Source: SAR202 cluster bacterium | GTDB taxonomy: Bacteria > Chloroflexota > Dehalococcoidia > Lucifugimonadales > Lucifugimonadaceae | NCBI GenBank assembly: GCA_009392215.1 | Contig: VFGZ01000030.1 | Location: 1-64,000 of the forward strand | Reading direction: 5' to 3' | Length of the DNA: 64,000 bases | Part shown: positions 1 through 10,195 of the stretch, piece by piece | Position numbering within the stretch: the stretch's first letter is position 1 | Layout: every line of letters begins with the position of its first letter | Notes under the pieces: model-generated | Databases searched by the model: none | Told to the model about the DNA's origin: nothing | The model's input: the letters and a program-made list of their open reading frames with translations, nothing else | Program-made: the position numbers and the translations under genes

Positions 1-1482
1 ACCGGAATCATGTCTGTCTTGGTCTTTGGGGCAGGCACCAATTACGCTCTTTTCATAGTCTCCAGATATAGAGAGGAGCTAGTCAGTCAAAGTGATAAGT
101 GGTTGGCTATGCGATCTACTATGTCCCGTGTTGGACCCTCAATTGCAGGGTCTGCTGGGACCACAATGGTTGCGATGTTAGCTTTGACTTTTTCTTCTTA
201 TGGCTCCTTCAGGTCTCTGGGCCCCATGCTTGCCATGGCTATCTTTGTTGTTTTATTGAGTGGTATTTTTGTCATGCCAGCCGTCATAGCTCTGTGTGGG
301 CGATGGGTTTTCTGGCCACGGCCTTTGATTCAAAGTCATTCATTTTCGGATTCTGGTGTTTGGAGCCGGGTTGGCCAACTTGTTGTGCGCCGGCCATTGC
401 TCATTTTCTCCATAACGATGATTGGGATTGTTATAGCGACCATACCTGCATGGTCGATTAAGCCTAGCCATAATTTTTTGGCTGGTTTTCCTGACGATAT
501 GGAATCCAAAGTTGGCTATGAAATGCTTGCTGAATCATTTCCCCCAGGGCGTCTTGCACCTACCGAAATTTATATTGTCGCTTCTGAGCCTAATATCTTG
601 ACTGCAGCTGTAGAAATTGATGATTTGACAGCACGGCTTGCAAACATGGAGGACATTGTGAGCGTGACGGGTCCTACCCGCCCGGCTGGACGTCCGGTGA
701 ATTCCGGGGAGTATCTAGAGCAGGGAGGCGGAAGATTTATTTCGCTTGACGGGTCTACAGCGCGAATCGATGTAGTTTTGAAAGGCGATCCGTATTCCAC
801 TGAATCACTGGCTACGATAGTAACAATTCGTGAAATCCTCTCAAGTACTGAATTTCCAACGCTGCTAGCCCCTTACACGCTCGTAGGAGGTGATACTGCC
901 ATAGAGTCAGATACCAAGGCTGCTATAGATGCCGACGTTAGCTGGCTGGCGCCTGTATCTCTCATTGCGATTTTACTGATTCTCATTTTATTGTTGAAAT
1001 CTGTAGTTGCGCCACTGTATTTAGTTTTCAGTGTCATAGTGAGTTTCGGAGCCACTTTCGGTCTGTCAGTATTTGCGTTTCAGGAGATTTTTGGACATTC
1101 AGGTGTTGCGTATCAGAACGGGGTTTGGATGTTCATTTTCCTGGTTGCTCTAGGGGCCGATTACAATATTTTTGTGATGTCCCGTATCCGTGAATCGGTG
1201 GGGCAGCATGGAATTAGGCAGGGTATAGCAATAGCAGTTGGTCGGACTGGTGGTGTCGTTACATCCGCTGGAATAATTCTCGCAGGCACATTTGCTGTTT
1301 TGACTACACTTCCATTGAGGGATTTATTCCAGCTTGGCTTTGCTGTCAGCTTGGGCGTTCTCATAGATACATTTATCGTAAGGGCTCTTCTGGTCCCGAG
1401 CATGGCTGCCATTTTAGGAGAGTGGAGTTGGTGGCCTCGCAAAACACTACGCACAAAAGATATACCAGTTAACTCCTCGTAG
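1..1482 (+). CDS. MMPL/RND-family transporter, 5' truncated by window edge
   Basis: Long ORF open to the window edge (frame continues upstream of the 10..1482 ORF). Repeated hydrophobic TM segments and MMPL-like motifs (GAGTNYALFIVSRYREEL; VALGADYNIFVMSRIRE). Confidence 0.85.
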   Translation, partial: TGIMSVLVFGAGTNYALFIVSRYREELVSQSDKWLAMRSTMSRVGPSIAGSAGTTMVAMLALTFSSYGSFRSLGPMLAMAIFVVLLSGIFVMPAVIALCGRWVFWPRPLIQSHSFSDSGVWSRVGQLVVRRPLLIFSITMIGIVIATIPAWSIKPSHNFLAGFPDDMESKVGYEMLAESFPPGRLAPTEIYIVASEPNILTAAVEIDDLTARLANMEDIVSVTGPTRPAGRPVNSGEYLEQGGGRFISLDGSTARIDVVLKGDPYSTESLATIVTIREILSSTEFPTLLAPYTLVGGDTAIESDTKAAIDADVSWLAPVSLIAILLILILLLKSVVAPLYLVFSVIVSFGATFGLSVFAFQEIFGHSGVAYQNGVWMFIFLVALGADYNIFVMSRIRESVGQHGIRQGIAIAVGRTGGVVTSAGIILAGTFAVLTTLPLRDLFQLGFAVSLGVLIDTFIVRALLVPSMAAILGEWSWWPRKTLRTKDIPVNSS

Positions 1483-1486
1483 ATTT

Positions 1487-1511
1487 GTCGGTATGAGGAT
1501 CCGACGTTTTT
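1487..1511 (+). terminator. possible weak rho-independent terminator after the MMPL gene
   Basis: GTCGG...CCGAC 5-bp stem followed by GTTTTT just after the stop codon; short stem, so weak support. Confidence 0.35.
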
Positions 1512-1707
1512 ATACGTAGTTCTATTACTTACGGTGATACTCATATCGAATCGGATTGTCGTCTAGACTCTGTGTTCACGTGGTCATGAGCAAAATAATG
1601 ATCCGTCATGGGTTAATTATGTTAGTGAAACTTTTGAATATTAGAGATTCTAAAATTCGACGTTTGTACTAACGCATATATTCCAAACACTTCGTATACT
1701 CATAAGG

Positions 1708-2697
1708 ATGTTTATTGGAAATGTGGAAGTAAAAGGTTTGGCACGCCTAGCCCCAATGGCAGGAATTTCTAATGCTGCCTACCGAATTATCGCGCGAGAG
1801 TGCGGCAGTGCTTTGACTACAAGCGAAGAAATCGATGCAACTGGACTCACTCGTAAGAATTCGAAAACCCGATACGATATCGCTAAGTACTTACCAGAAG
1901 AAAAGCCAATTGCCCTCCAAATATTAGGGTCTAACGCTGAGACACTCGTTCCAGGTGCCCAATGGTTGCAAGATCGAGGGGCGGATATCATCGACTTAAA
2001 CATGGGTTGTCCTGTTCCGAAAATTACTAAAACAGGCCGTGGGTCTGCGATGATGAGGGATGTGAAAAAGACATCCGAAATTTTAAAAGCTATGCGTAAG
2101 GTGATCACTGTTCCTTTCACCATTAAAATTCGCAGTGGATGGGATCAAGAGCACCTAAATGCAGTTGAAGTTTCGAAAATGGCAGAAGACATCGGGGTTG
2201 ACGCGATCACGGTTCATCCAAGAACCCGAGCCCAGCGATTTACCGGTCTTTCGACTTGGGACATGATTGCGCAGGTTGTCGACGCTGTGAGCATTCCCAT
2301 TACTGGAAATGGTGATGTTAAATCCATGTCTGATGCCCGCAAGATGCAGATGGCAACCGGGTGTCAGTCCGTCATGATTGGTAGAGCCGCTATTGGTAAG
2401 CCATGGATATTTGATGAAACCTTTGAGGATCTTTCACCTGAAGATAAATACGATTACCAAACGCGGGTTATTGATCGCCACATGCCACTAATCATGGAAC
2501 ATTTTCCTGAAAAAGTAGGGCTTATACAGATGCAACGACATCTATCCTGGTATGCAGGCGGTCGTGATCGTGTCAGGTCATTCAGGGTCGAGTTATTTGC
2601 GACACGGACTTACGATGAAGCTCGTAGCGTATTCGATCGTTATTGGGAATCAGTTAATCCCGCTGTAAGCAAACAGCCTCATTTAGTTGCTGTTTAA
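1708..2697 (+). CDS. dus: tRNA-dihydrouridine synthase (DusB-like)
   Basis: LAPMAGISNAAYR, DIIDLNMGCPVPKITKTGRGSAMM, ITVHPRTRAQRFTG, GNGDV motifs of the Dus family. Confidence 0.93.
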   Translation: MFIGNVEVKGLARLAPMAGISNAAYRIIARECGSALTTSEEIDATGLTRKNSKTRYDIAKYLPEEKPIALQILGSNAETLVPGAQWLQDRGADIIDLNMGCPVPKITKTGRGSAMMRDVKKTSEILKAMRKVITVPFTIKIRSGWDQEHLNAVEVSKMAEDIGVDAITVHPRTRAQRFTGLSTWDMIAQVVDAVSIPITGNGDVKSMSDARKMQMATGCQSVMIGRAAIGKPWIFDETFEDLSPEDKYDYQTRVIDRHMPLIMEHFPEKVGLIQMQRHLSWYAGGRDRVRSFRVELFATRTYDEARSVFDRYWESVNPAVSKQPHLVAV

Positions 2698-4175
2698 ACT
2701 GCCGGCAGGGGCATGTCGTCCCCTGTTTCGTCCTGCCATACCCTGATACGTGCACTCATTTCCCGGATTCGATCTCGATGTTCCTGAATATTGAACAGGT
2801 TATTTAATTCATAAGGATCACTATTTAGATCATAAAGTTCACATTGGTCGCCTGGAGATAAATTTAGCTTCCAGCGGTCTCCAGTGACCACACCTCGCCA
2901 TGGAACGGACACCATACGGTTGATTTCGGGTGAACCGAGATTTCGATCTCCCATCCCGTTCCACTGTATGAATACATCGTTGTGCGATAAATCTTTATCA
3001 CCTTCTAAAACCGACACTAAGGATTTGCCTTCCAAATGTTCAGGGATATCACTGCCCGACAAATCCAACAAGGTTGGAACTAGATCTATCTGTCCGACTG
3101 ACCCATCTATCCTCTGTTGCCCATCGTCATTTAGCCATGGCACATAAATGAGCAGTGGCACGTTTGATGCTTCTTCGTAAAGCGATCGCTTTTCGAGCAT
3201 TCCATGGTCGCCTGCCATCTCACCATGCTCACTAGTGAACACAATGATGGTGTTTTCAGCCTGTCCGCTTTTATCAAGTGAGTTGAAAATCTTTCCTATT
3301 TGATTGTCCACAACTGTGACGTTTGCGAAGTACTGAGCTCGAAGTTTTCTAAAACCTTCTTCGGTACTGGTGTCATGGTGATCACCACCAGCTGCTCCTA
3401 GTGGATTATTGCCACCATTCATGTAGAAATCAGACCTGAGTCGATTTACCAGTGAACCCGAATCTGGCCGTTTTCTGAATCCAGGACCTACTTCAATGTC
3501 TTTTGGATCGTAAAGATGGTTTAAAGGACCGGTATATGGTGGATGCGGTTCAAAGAAATTTACAAATAGCATCCATGGTTGATCCGCGTGGTTTCCTTTT
3601 GGATAATCCGATATGAAATTAGATGCAGTATGCCCTAGGAAACCTGCCTGTGTTTGTTCTTCGGTCAATTCAGCCCCACCAACCCAACCTTCGTAGGAGA
3701 CTTGCATCGATGGAGGATCAACGCCGTGATCGCGTAACCACTGGTTGTATGGAGCTTCTTGGTATCGATATTCTTTTCGAGTAATCCTCACTCGTTGGAA
3801 GTCTTCGACTGCTTCCCATTTGTCAAAACCGTGTTGTGCTGTCATATCATCACCGAGATGCCACTTACCCATGTGGGCGTTGTAGTACTCGCTTGCGATC
3901 ATGTCTCCAATAGTCGGGATGTCACGGCTAAGCGGGATATTATTGCGTTGTAGCCCGGTTGCATATGGGTAAAGGCCTGTCATGATCGAAGCCCGTGCTG
4001 GCGTACAGACGGGTTGGGTCACATAGGCGTTTTCGAATACAAAACTTTTCTTTGCAAGTTTGTCGAGATTAGGAGTTTTGATCCAGTTGTTGCCATATGC
4101 TCTCATCGAGTCTCGGCGCTGTTGGTCGGTCAGGATAAAAAGTATGTTTGGTTTACGATTTTCCATGGGTGTCAT
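2694..4175 (-). CDS. sulfatase (Cys-type, formylglycine-dependent)
   Basis: N-terminal RKPNILFILTDQQRRDSM and sulfatase signature VCTPARASIMTGLYPYATG; GKWHLG. Confidence 0.93.
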   Translation of the reverse strand: MTPMENRKPNILFILTDQQRRDSMRAYGNNWIKTPNLDKLAKKSFVFENAYVTQPVCTPARASIMTGLYPYATGLQRNNIPLSRDIPTIGDMIASEYYNAHMGKWHLGDDMTAQHGFDKWEAVEDFQRVRITRKEYRYQEAPYNQWLRDHGVDPPSMQVSYEGWVGGAELTEEQTQAGFLGHTASNFISDYPKGNHADQPWMLFVNFFEPHPPYTGPLNHLYDPKDIEVGPGFRKRPDSGSLVNRLRSDFYMNGGNNPLGAAGGDHHDTSTEEGFRKLRAQYFANVTVVDNQIGKIFNSLDKSGQAENTIIVFTSEHGEMAGDHGMLEKRSLYEEASNVPLLIYVPWLNDDGQQRIDGSVGQIDLVPTLLDLSGSDIPEHLEGKSLVSVLEGDKDLSHNDVFIQWNGMGDRNLGSPEINRMVSVPWRGVVTGDRWKLNLSPGDQCELYDLNSDPYELNNLFNIQEHRDRIREMSARIRVWQDETGDDMPLPAV

Positions 4176-4363
4176 CCGCTGATAGGTGTTTTAATTTTAT
4201 GATTCCCATAAATATCTGAAACGGGAAATTACAATCATTGGTTATATTCAAACTACTAGATTTCATCGAAGGTTTTTGTCAGAAAATGGTACCGCACACC
4301 TTGCATGATAATTGCCAATGGTTGTAAAAAAATGATCATTGCGTTTGCAGTTTTACCATCAAT

Positions 4364-4813
4364 TTGATGTTAGGAGTTAGAATTTCACTTAGGCGGGTTA
4401 TAAATATTCATACTCCGGAGATTCATTTGACCAGTCAGTCTGAAATTACGTTCGAACCTTCCAATAAGAAACGCGAGTCTCGTCCTTGGGGATCGTATGA
4501 AATTTTGGTTAGTGGTTCTGGGTTCCAGACAAAGCGGTTAACGGTAAAAACAGAATCTCGTCTTTCATTGCAGTGGCACCGCCATCGTGACGAAACTTGG
4601 GTCGTAGCGCGTGGCACGGCAAAAGTCATACTCGGAGAGGAAGAGCACACTCTTGGTCGAGGGCAATCAATGTTTGTACCACGCAATACTCACCATAGGA
4701 TTGAAAATATTTCTTCAGTCGAACCATTGGAGATCATTGAAGTGCAGACTGGAGATTATATTGGTGAGGACGACATTGTTCGTTTAGAAGACGATTTTGG
4801 ACGCGCTGATTAA
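4364..4813 (+). CDS. stand-alone cupin similar to the C-terminal domain of type II mannose-6-phosphate isomerase (start may be downstream of 4364)
   Basis: RPWGSYEIL...LSLQWHRHRDETWVVARGTAKVILGEEEHTLGRGQSMFVPRNTHHRIEN cupin motifs. Confidence 0.85.
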   Translation: MMLGVRISLRRVINIHTPEIHLTSQSEITFEPSNKKRESRPWGSYEILVSGSGFQTKRLTVKTESRLSLQWHRHRDETWVVARGTAKVILGEEEHTLGRGQSMFVPRNTHHRIENISSVEPLEIIEVQTGDYIGEDDIVRLEDDFGRAD

Positions 4814-4823
4814 CCGGATGACT

Positions 4824-5963
4824 CTATTTCAGTGCGACACTACCGTCCTCACGGATTGGGGCTGGCGCATTAGCGGGGTTAAATGGATGCATGGCGGGTG
4901 CTTTTTCGTTAAATAACACTCCTAGTCCTGGTTTTTCGGAAGGTGTATACCAGCCTCGTTCGAGTTTCATGATCTCGTCGGTCATATCGCGTCTAGGTGG
5001 CACTTCTTCCTCGACGGATTCTTGAACGTCCCACGATGGCGACGCGGTTCCAATAGCGATACATGCGGCTGTTGCGATAGGCCCTTGGAAATTGTGTGGG
5101 CAAATTTTAATGTGATGAGCTTCAGCAATCGTTGCGATTTTTTTAACGCCAGTGATTCCACCAGCTACAGCGATATCGGGTTTGAAGAATGCAGGTTTTG
5201 CCAGTTGAGCGTATTCACGGAACTCCCATATGCCGATGTTTCGTTCGCCTATCGCAAGTGGAAGTCGCATCTTTGCAGCTACTTCTCCCATTGCAACTAC
5301 CGAGTCGGGGACGATGGGATCTTCTATGAAGTAGGGCCTCAGTTTTGCGACTTCTTCGCAAAAGGCGATTGCTTCGTGTGGTTGCATGTTTCTGTGGATC
5401 TCGATTCCGACGTCGAAATCCCATCCAACGGTTTCCCGTACGGCTGAGACCATGTCGACTGCGAGGCCGATCATTTTTGTGTAGGTCAGTTCCGCCCAGT
5501 TTTTGGGCATTGGAGTGAACTTTAGTGCAGAGAAACCTTGGTCTAGTGCCTTTTTGGCTCCAATAGCGCATTCTTCAGGAGTGTCGCCACCGATTCCCTG
5601 AGCAATACCCCGAATTTTCTGGCGAAACTTTCCACCAAGTAAGTCCCAAATAGGAGCCTGAAGTCGCTTGCCCTTAATGTCCCAAAGCGCCATATCGATA
5701 GCACTAATCGCACCACCAATGCTGTTACCTCTAAACGCTGAGTTATAGCGCCAGAGATAGCTCCAAATATGTTCTATATCTCCGGCATCCATACCGATTA
5801 GCGCATCGGCAAATGCGTGGATTGTTTGTTCAGCAGCTTTTGGATACGACCAGTAACACGATTCTCCAATACCTTCGGTTCCGTCTTCAGTAGTGATTTT
5901 TACCACAAGGTATCGGTCCACAAAAAAAGTTTCGATCTTTGCAATATTCAAAATTCTTCTCAC
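4824..5963 (-). CDS. mandelate racemase/muconate lactonizing enzyme family (enolase superfamily) protein
   Basis: GIEIHRNMQP, YFIEDP, AIGERN, PDIAVAGGITGVKKIA, CPHN: metal-ligand and catalytic motifs of galactonate-dehydratase-like enolases. Confidence 0.92.
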   Translation of the reverse strand: MRRILNIAKIETFFVDRYLVVKITTEDGTEGIGESCYWSYPKAAEQTIHAFADALIGMDAGDIEHIWSYLWRYNSAFRGNSIGGAISAIDMALWDIKGKRLQAPIWDLLGGKFRQKIRGIAQGIGGDTPEECAIGAKKALDQGFSALKFTPMPKNWAELTYTKMIGLAVDMVSAVRETVGWDFDVGIEIHRNMQPHEAIAFCEEVAKLRPYFIEDPIVPDSVVAMGEVAAKMRLPLAIGERNIGIWEFREYAQLAKPAFFKPDIAVAGGITGVKKIATIAEAHHIKICPHNFQGPIATAACIAIGTASPSWDVQESVEEEVPPRRDMTDEIMKLERGWYTPSEKPGLGVLFNEKAPAMHPFNPANAPAPIREDGSVALK

Positions 5964-6008
5964 ATATGCCTGATGTATTTGTAACTAATTTTGGAGGTAA
6001 TAAAAAAT

Positions 6009-7259
6009 TTAAATGTTCCAATGGGCGTTAATGCTCGCTTCGTATTGGGCTGTCTCTTCGTTTTCGATTTCTTCAATGGTCACTGGGCGACCGAGTACTG
6101 ATGATTCTAAAGCTGCGTTACATACAGCTAGGTCCTTTCGACCGGTATATGCATCTACTTCAGGCACGGTGCCATCGGCTATACATTGACCTAGCTCATA
6201 GTATTCCAGAGCTACAAGAAATCGATCCGAATCTCCAGTGGGCCTGTTGTACGATCCAAGTCTGTCACTACCAAAAAGCCGGGCGGGTAGTTCATCCAGG
6301 TGAAAATCTGGAACGAGTTCCAGAACTTCATCACCGGATATCGTGCCGACACCATCTATAGTCACCGTCAACTCGTCACCCCTGCGGTTTTTTGCAGGAG
6401 TTATTGAACCCTTACTGCCGTAAATCATCCCGTATTGTGTTGCCTGGCCGTGTGCGGCATAAAACGAAGTCCATTGTCCAACTGCACCGCTCTTAAATTT
6501 GAGAGTAGAAATGACCATGTCTTCCGCATCTGCGTCGATCTCGTTGGGTACTTCATCTTTCCAGTGATCGTAGAAATCATGGACCCCTATGCGTTCACCC
6601 CGATATCGCTTAGGTTCCCATATTTTTGAAACTGCAAATACTTCTTCTATATCGCCTAGGTAGTACATCATCTGGTCAACGGTATGCACTCCGGCATCAA
6701 CAAAAATTCCACCAATATTTTTATAGTGTCGCCAAGGCAATATGATGATTTCTTTACCGCCTCCAGCTGATCCCAATAACATGCTATACGGGATACCGAT
6801 TACGCCTGAATCTAAAACGGCTTTGTTGAGACGACACATTGGGTCACGTCGTTCCTGCTCAGCCACGCTGAGTATCTTGCCGCTGCGTTTCCACGCATCG
6901 ATCACACGGTTACATCCTCGGATTGTTAGTGAAAGCGGTTTTTCACATAGGACGTTGTATCCGAGATCGAATGCCATCTCGGCGACCATATGATGGGATC
7001 CGGAATCGGTGGTGATATCTACTGCTTCAATATCTGGTCGTTTTTTTCGCATATCTTCCATTGAGGTGAAGACTTCGGGACGACTTCCGAGCATTTCTTC
7101 TGCTTTGTCGGCAAGATGAAGGGCGTTTTCTTTCCGGGTGTCACAAACGGCTACTAATTCAACGTTGGCCATACCACTTTCGTAAAGTGAACCTAAGGCA
7201 CGCAGGTGTCTGCCACCCATTCCTCCGGCACCTACTATTGCAATTGGAATAACAGTCAT
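6009..7259 (-). CDS. Gfo/Idh/MocA family oxidoreductase
   Basis: N-terminal Rossmann VGAGGMGGRHLRAL; CEKPLSLT motif; GIFVDAGVHTVDQMMYYLG. Confidence 0.92.
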   Translation of the reverse strand: MTVIPIAIVGAGGMGGRHLRALGSLYESGMANVELVAVCDTRKENALHLADKAEEMLGSRPEVFTSMEDMRKKRPDIEAVDITTDSGSHHMVAEMAFDLGYNVLCEKPLSLTIRGCNRVIDAWKRSGKILSVAEQERRDPMCRLNKAVLDSGVIGIPYSMLLGSAGGGKEIIILPWRHYKNIGGIFVDAGVHTVDQMMYYLGDIEEVFAVSKIWEPKRYRGERIGVHDFYDHWKDEVPNEIDADAEDMVISTLKFKSGAVGQWTSFYAAHGQATQYGMIYGSKGSITPAKNRRGDELTVTIDGVGTISGDEVLELVPDFHLDELPARLFGSDRLGSYNRPTGDSDRFLVALEYYELGQCIADGTVPEVDAYTGRKDLAVCNAALESSVLGRPVTIEEIENEETAQYEASINAHWNI

Positions 7260-7330
7260 TGGTTTACTCCTGTCTTTTTTTGATTAGTTTTCCATTGAAA
7301 TTTACAAAACTTGGTAATTAGCTTCATGGT

Positions 7331-8464
7331 TTACCTGTCTTGGACACTGCCATCGAATCCAATAGGAGTATCGAGTACTTTTGGGTTCTCCGGTCCTGAC
7401 AGAGCGACTTCATTCAGTTCGATTCCGAGTCCCGGACCTTCTGGAACCATGAGATATCCGTCTACTAGTTTCAAAGGAGCTATTAACAGATCACTTTTTG
7501 GTGGCTCGGACTCACCGGTATACTCCTGTAGCGCAAAGTTAGGGATACAGGCATCGAGTTGGACACAAGCGGCTGTACTGACCGGTGAAAGCGGGTTGTG
7601 GGGTATTACTTTTACATGTTTTGCTTCTGCCATGGCGGAAACTTTTTTCGAGCCCGAGAGTCCTCCGCACAGACAGAGATCAGGTCGAATATATGACGTG
7701 GCATTTGCCTCTAAAAGCTGTTCATACTCAAAAATTGTTGTAAAACGCTCACCAGTGGCGATCGGGATATTGCACTGGTCGGCTACTTGAGCCATACGGG
7801 CGGGACTGTCCGGAAGCATTGGGTCTTCGTAGAAAAATGGATTGAACTGCTCAAGTCTACGACCGAGCCATATACTTTCCGCGGGAGCCATTTGCCGATG
7901 GATTTCGACGCAGATATCTGCGTCGCCCCCAACTGCTTCTTTGACGGCTCCGACTCGGTCTACCGCTTCATCTGCCCATTCCGTATACGATTTGTGAAGG
8001 TAATAATCAGGTGGGAATGGGGTGAATCGGACTGCGGTGAAGCCTTCTGCTACTGCACCTTTAGCACTCTCCACGAGCTCGTTTTTGGTTGTGCCACCGA
8101 CGTGCATGTAACAACGGACTTTGTCGCGTGTTTTACCACCCATTAGATCGTAGATCGGTACGCCTAATCGTTTGCCTTTGATGTCCCATAAAGCAATGTC
8201 AATTGCTGAAAGGGCGCCTTGAACGACTGATCCCATAAAGTGAGAAGAACGATACAACCACTGGTAGTGGTGCTCGATGTAATCAGGGTTTTTGCCTTTT
8301 AGATATTCTGCCATCGTGTCGACCATCGTTTTGGTTGGTCTTTGCCAGCCGTGGACTCCACCCTCACCGATTCCGACAGTACCGTCTTCGCAGTAGATGC
8401 GGATCAGTAACCACCGGTCCCAAAGTATCGTTTCGACTCGTTCGATTTTGGTTGAATCTGGCAT
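7331..8464 (-). CDS. mandelate racemase/muconate lactonizing enzyme family (enolase superfamily) protein
   Basis: CVEIHRQMAPAESIWLGRRLEQFNPFFYEDP, ATGERF, PDLCLCGGLSGSKKVS, IPHN. Confidence 0.92.
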   Translation of the reverse strand: MPDSTKIERVETILWDRWLLIRIYCEDGTVGIGEGGVHGWQRPTKTMVDTMAEYLKGKNPDYIEHHYQWLYRSSHFMGSVVQGALSAIDIALWDIKGKRLGVPIYDLMGGKTRDKVRCYMHVGGTTKNELVESAKGAVAEGFTAVRFTPFPPDYYLHKSYTEWADEAVDRVGAVKEAVGGDADICVEIHRQMAPAESIWLGRRLEQFNPFFYEDPMLPDSPARMAQVADQCNIPIATGERFTTIFEYEQLLEANATSYIRPDLCLCGGLSGSKKVSAMAEAKHVKVIPHNPLSPVSTAACVQLDACIPNFALQEYTGESEPPKSDLLIAPLKLVDGYLMVPEGPGLGIELNEVALSGPENPKVLDTPIGFDGSVQDR

Positions 8465-8695
8465 GTAGAGATAATCCGTATTTTTAATATATGCCCCGAA
8501 AATTCAGGTACATTCAAGCTGAAATGATTTGTTATTCGAGAAGGTATCCTCGAATCGAATCAGATTCAACATCAATTTGGTTTGTGCTGAGCTTATAGAG
8601 GAGTTATAACCGCGTAACGGTTCTAAGTGTCGTAAATTTGGCGTTTCACTAACTCAAGATTCGACAATGTTTTGATAAGTAGAGAGAAGTATTAA

Positions 8696-10195
8696 GTGCT
8701 TGATCTAATAATAAAAGGCGCAACGGTAATAGATGGATCTGGTTCTCAAGGAGTTGTACTTGATGTTGGAATTGCAGGTGATCGTATTGTCTCGATCGCT
8801 TCGAGTATCGGTGTTGAATCAGTTGAGATTCTTGATGCGCGTGGTCTAACTTTAGCCCCAGGATTTATCGATGTTCATTCTCATGATGATTTTCATGTCT
8901 TGATCGAGCCTGAAGTTCGCCACAATATCTTGCAGGGCATTACAACCGCAATTGTCGGTAACTGCGGATTTGGTGCAGCTGGGTCAGCCGCCGGGAAGAT
9001 CCAGATGAAGGCGATTAACGAGCCGAGCATCGAACTTCCAGACTGGACTGGCTATGCTGGTTACCTTGAACAGGTCGATAAGACGTCACCTGTTTTGAAC
9101 ATTGCAGCGTTGATCGGTCATCACACTGCTCGGCGAGAGGCGATGGGGGGTGTGGCAGATCGAACACCAACCAAGACTGAGCTCGCATCGATGATCGCTA
9201 ACGTAACCGAGGGTATGGAAGCCGGGGCTGTTGGGATGTCTACTGGATTGGTATACGAGCCGGGTCGATACGCTAGGACAGAGGAAGTTGTTTCATTATC
9301 TAAAGTGGTTGGACGATACGGCGGACTTTACGTTTCACACATGCGTGATGAGGGTGGAGGATTACTCGACTCTGTAAGAGAAACTCTTCATATTGGAGAA
9401 GCAAGCGGTGCTGGTGTTCAGGTCTCACATCATAAATCTGTGGGCAAAACGAACTGGGGGATGGTTACTCATTCACTCGAAATAATTGAAGACGCTGTTG
9501 CCAGAGGCTTGGATGTAACTGCCGACCAGTACCCGTATACCGCTCGTAGCACAATGTTGTTTGCTCTCGTACAAAACGGAACCTTCAATGATGCCTTAGA
9601 TGGACCTATGGGTAAGTCTGAGCCTTCGGAAGTGCTTTTGTGCTCGGTTCCTGGGTATGAGGATTTTGAAGGTCGAACACTCCAAAGCTTTGTTGAAGAA
9701 TTTGATTTGCCAGGAGAAGAAGCTGCAAATAAATTATTGAGTGACTACTCTGATTCCATTCTTGTAGCGGCATTCGGGATGGATGAAGGCGATATTCGCA
9801 TGGTCATGGCTCATGATTCAACGATGATCGGTACGGATGGACTTGATCGTGGTTCCAAGCCCCACCCGCGTGCTTGGGGAACATATCCGAGAATATTAGG
9901 AAAGTATGTGAGAGAAGAGGGCGTGATCTCTCTCGAGAATGCAATATATAAGATGACGCACATGCCTGCATACAAGTTTGGAATTGTAAACAGAGGATTA
10001 ATAAAAGAAGGTTATTTTGCCGATTTAGTGATATTCAATCCTGATACGGTTCTTGATCTTGCGACCTATCAGAATTCCCGTATTGGCCCATCAGGAATGC
10101 CCCATGTAATCGTGAATGGTGAGTTCGCCGTTCGTGATGGGAATCATCTAGGGACTAGGTCAGGTCGCGCCTTGCGGAGAGGTGAAATTTATTAA
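8696..10195 (+). CDS. N-acyl-D-amino-acid deacylase / D-aminoacylase-like amidohydrolase (GTG start)
   Basis: LIIKGATVIDGSG, APGFIDVHSHDD, IVGNCGFG, YVSHMRDEG, VSHHKS; C-terminal G.I..GYFADLVIFNP. Confidence 0.9.
   Translation: MLDLIIKGATVIDGSGSQGVVLDVGIAGDRIVSIASSIGVESVEILDARGLTLAPGFIDVHSHDDFHVLIEPEVRHNILQGITTAIVGNCGFGAAGSAAGKIQMKAINEPSIELPDWTGYAGYLEQVDKTSPVLNIAALIGHHTARREAMGGVADRTPTKTELASMIANVTEGMEAGAVGMSTGLVYEPGRYARTEEVVSLSKVVGRYGGLYVSHMRDEGGGLLDSVRETLHIGEASGAGVQVSHHKSVGKTNWGMVTHSLEIIEDAVARGLDVTADQYPYTARSTMLFALVQNGTFNDALDGPMGKSEPSEVLLCSVPGYEDFEGRTLQSFVEEFDLPGEEAANKLLSDYSDSILVAAFGMDEGDIRMVMAHDSTMIGTDGLDRGSKPHPRAWGTYPRILGKYVREEGVISLENAIYKMTHMPAYKFGIVNRGLIKEGYFADLVIFNPDTVLDLATYQNSRIGPSGMPHVIVNGEFAVRDGNHLGTRSGRALRRGEIY

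Noticed and set aside
99-461. 120-aa + strand ORF
   Set aside because: Out of frame within the MMPL gene, with Cys/Trp-rich composition typical of a shadow ORF.
5215-5571. 118-aa minus-strand ORF rich in Arg/His
   Set aside because: Alternative frame of the 4824..5963 enolase gene; no domain recognised.
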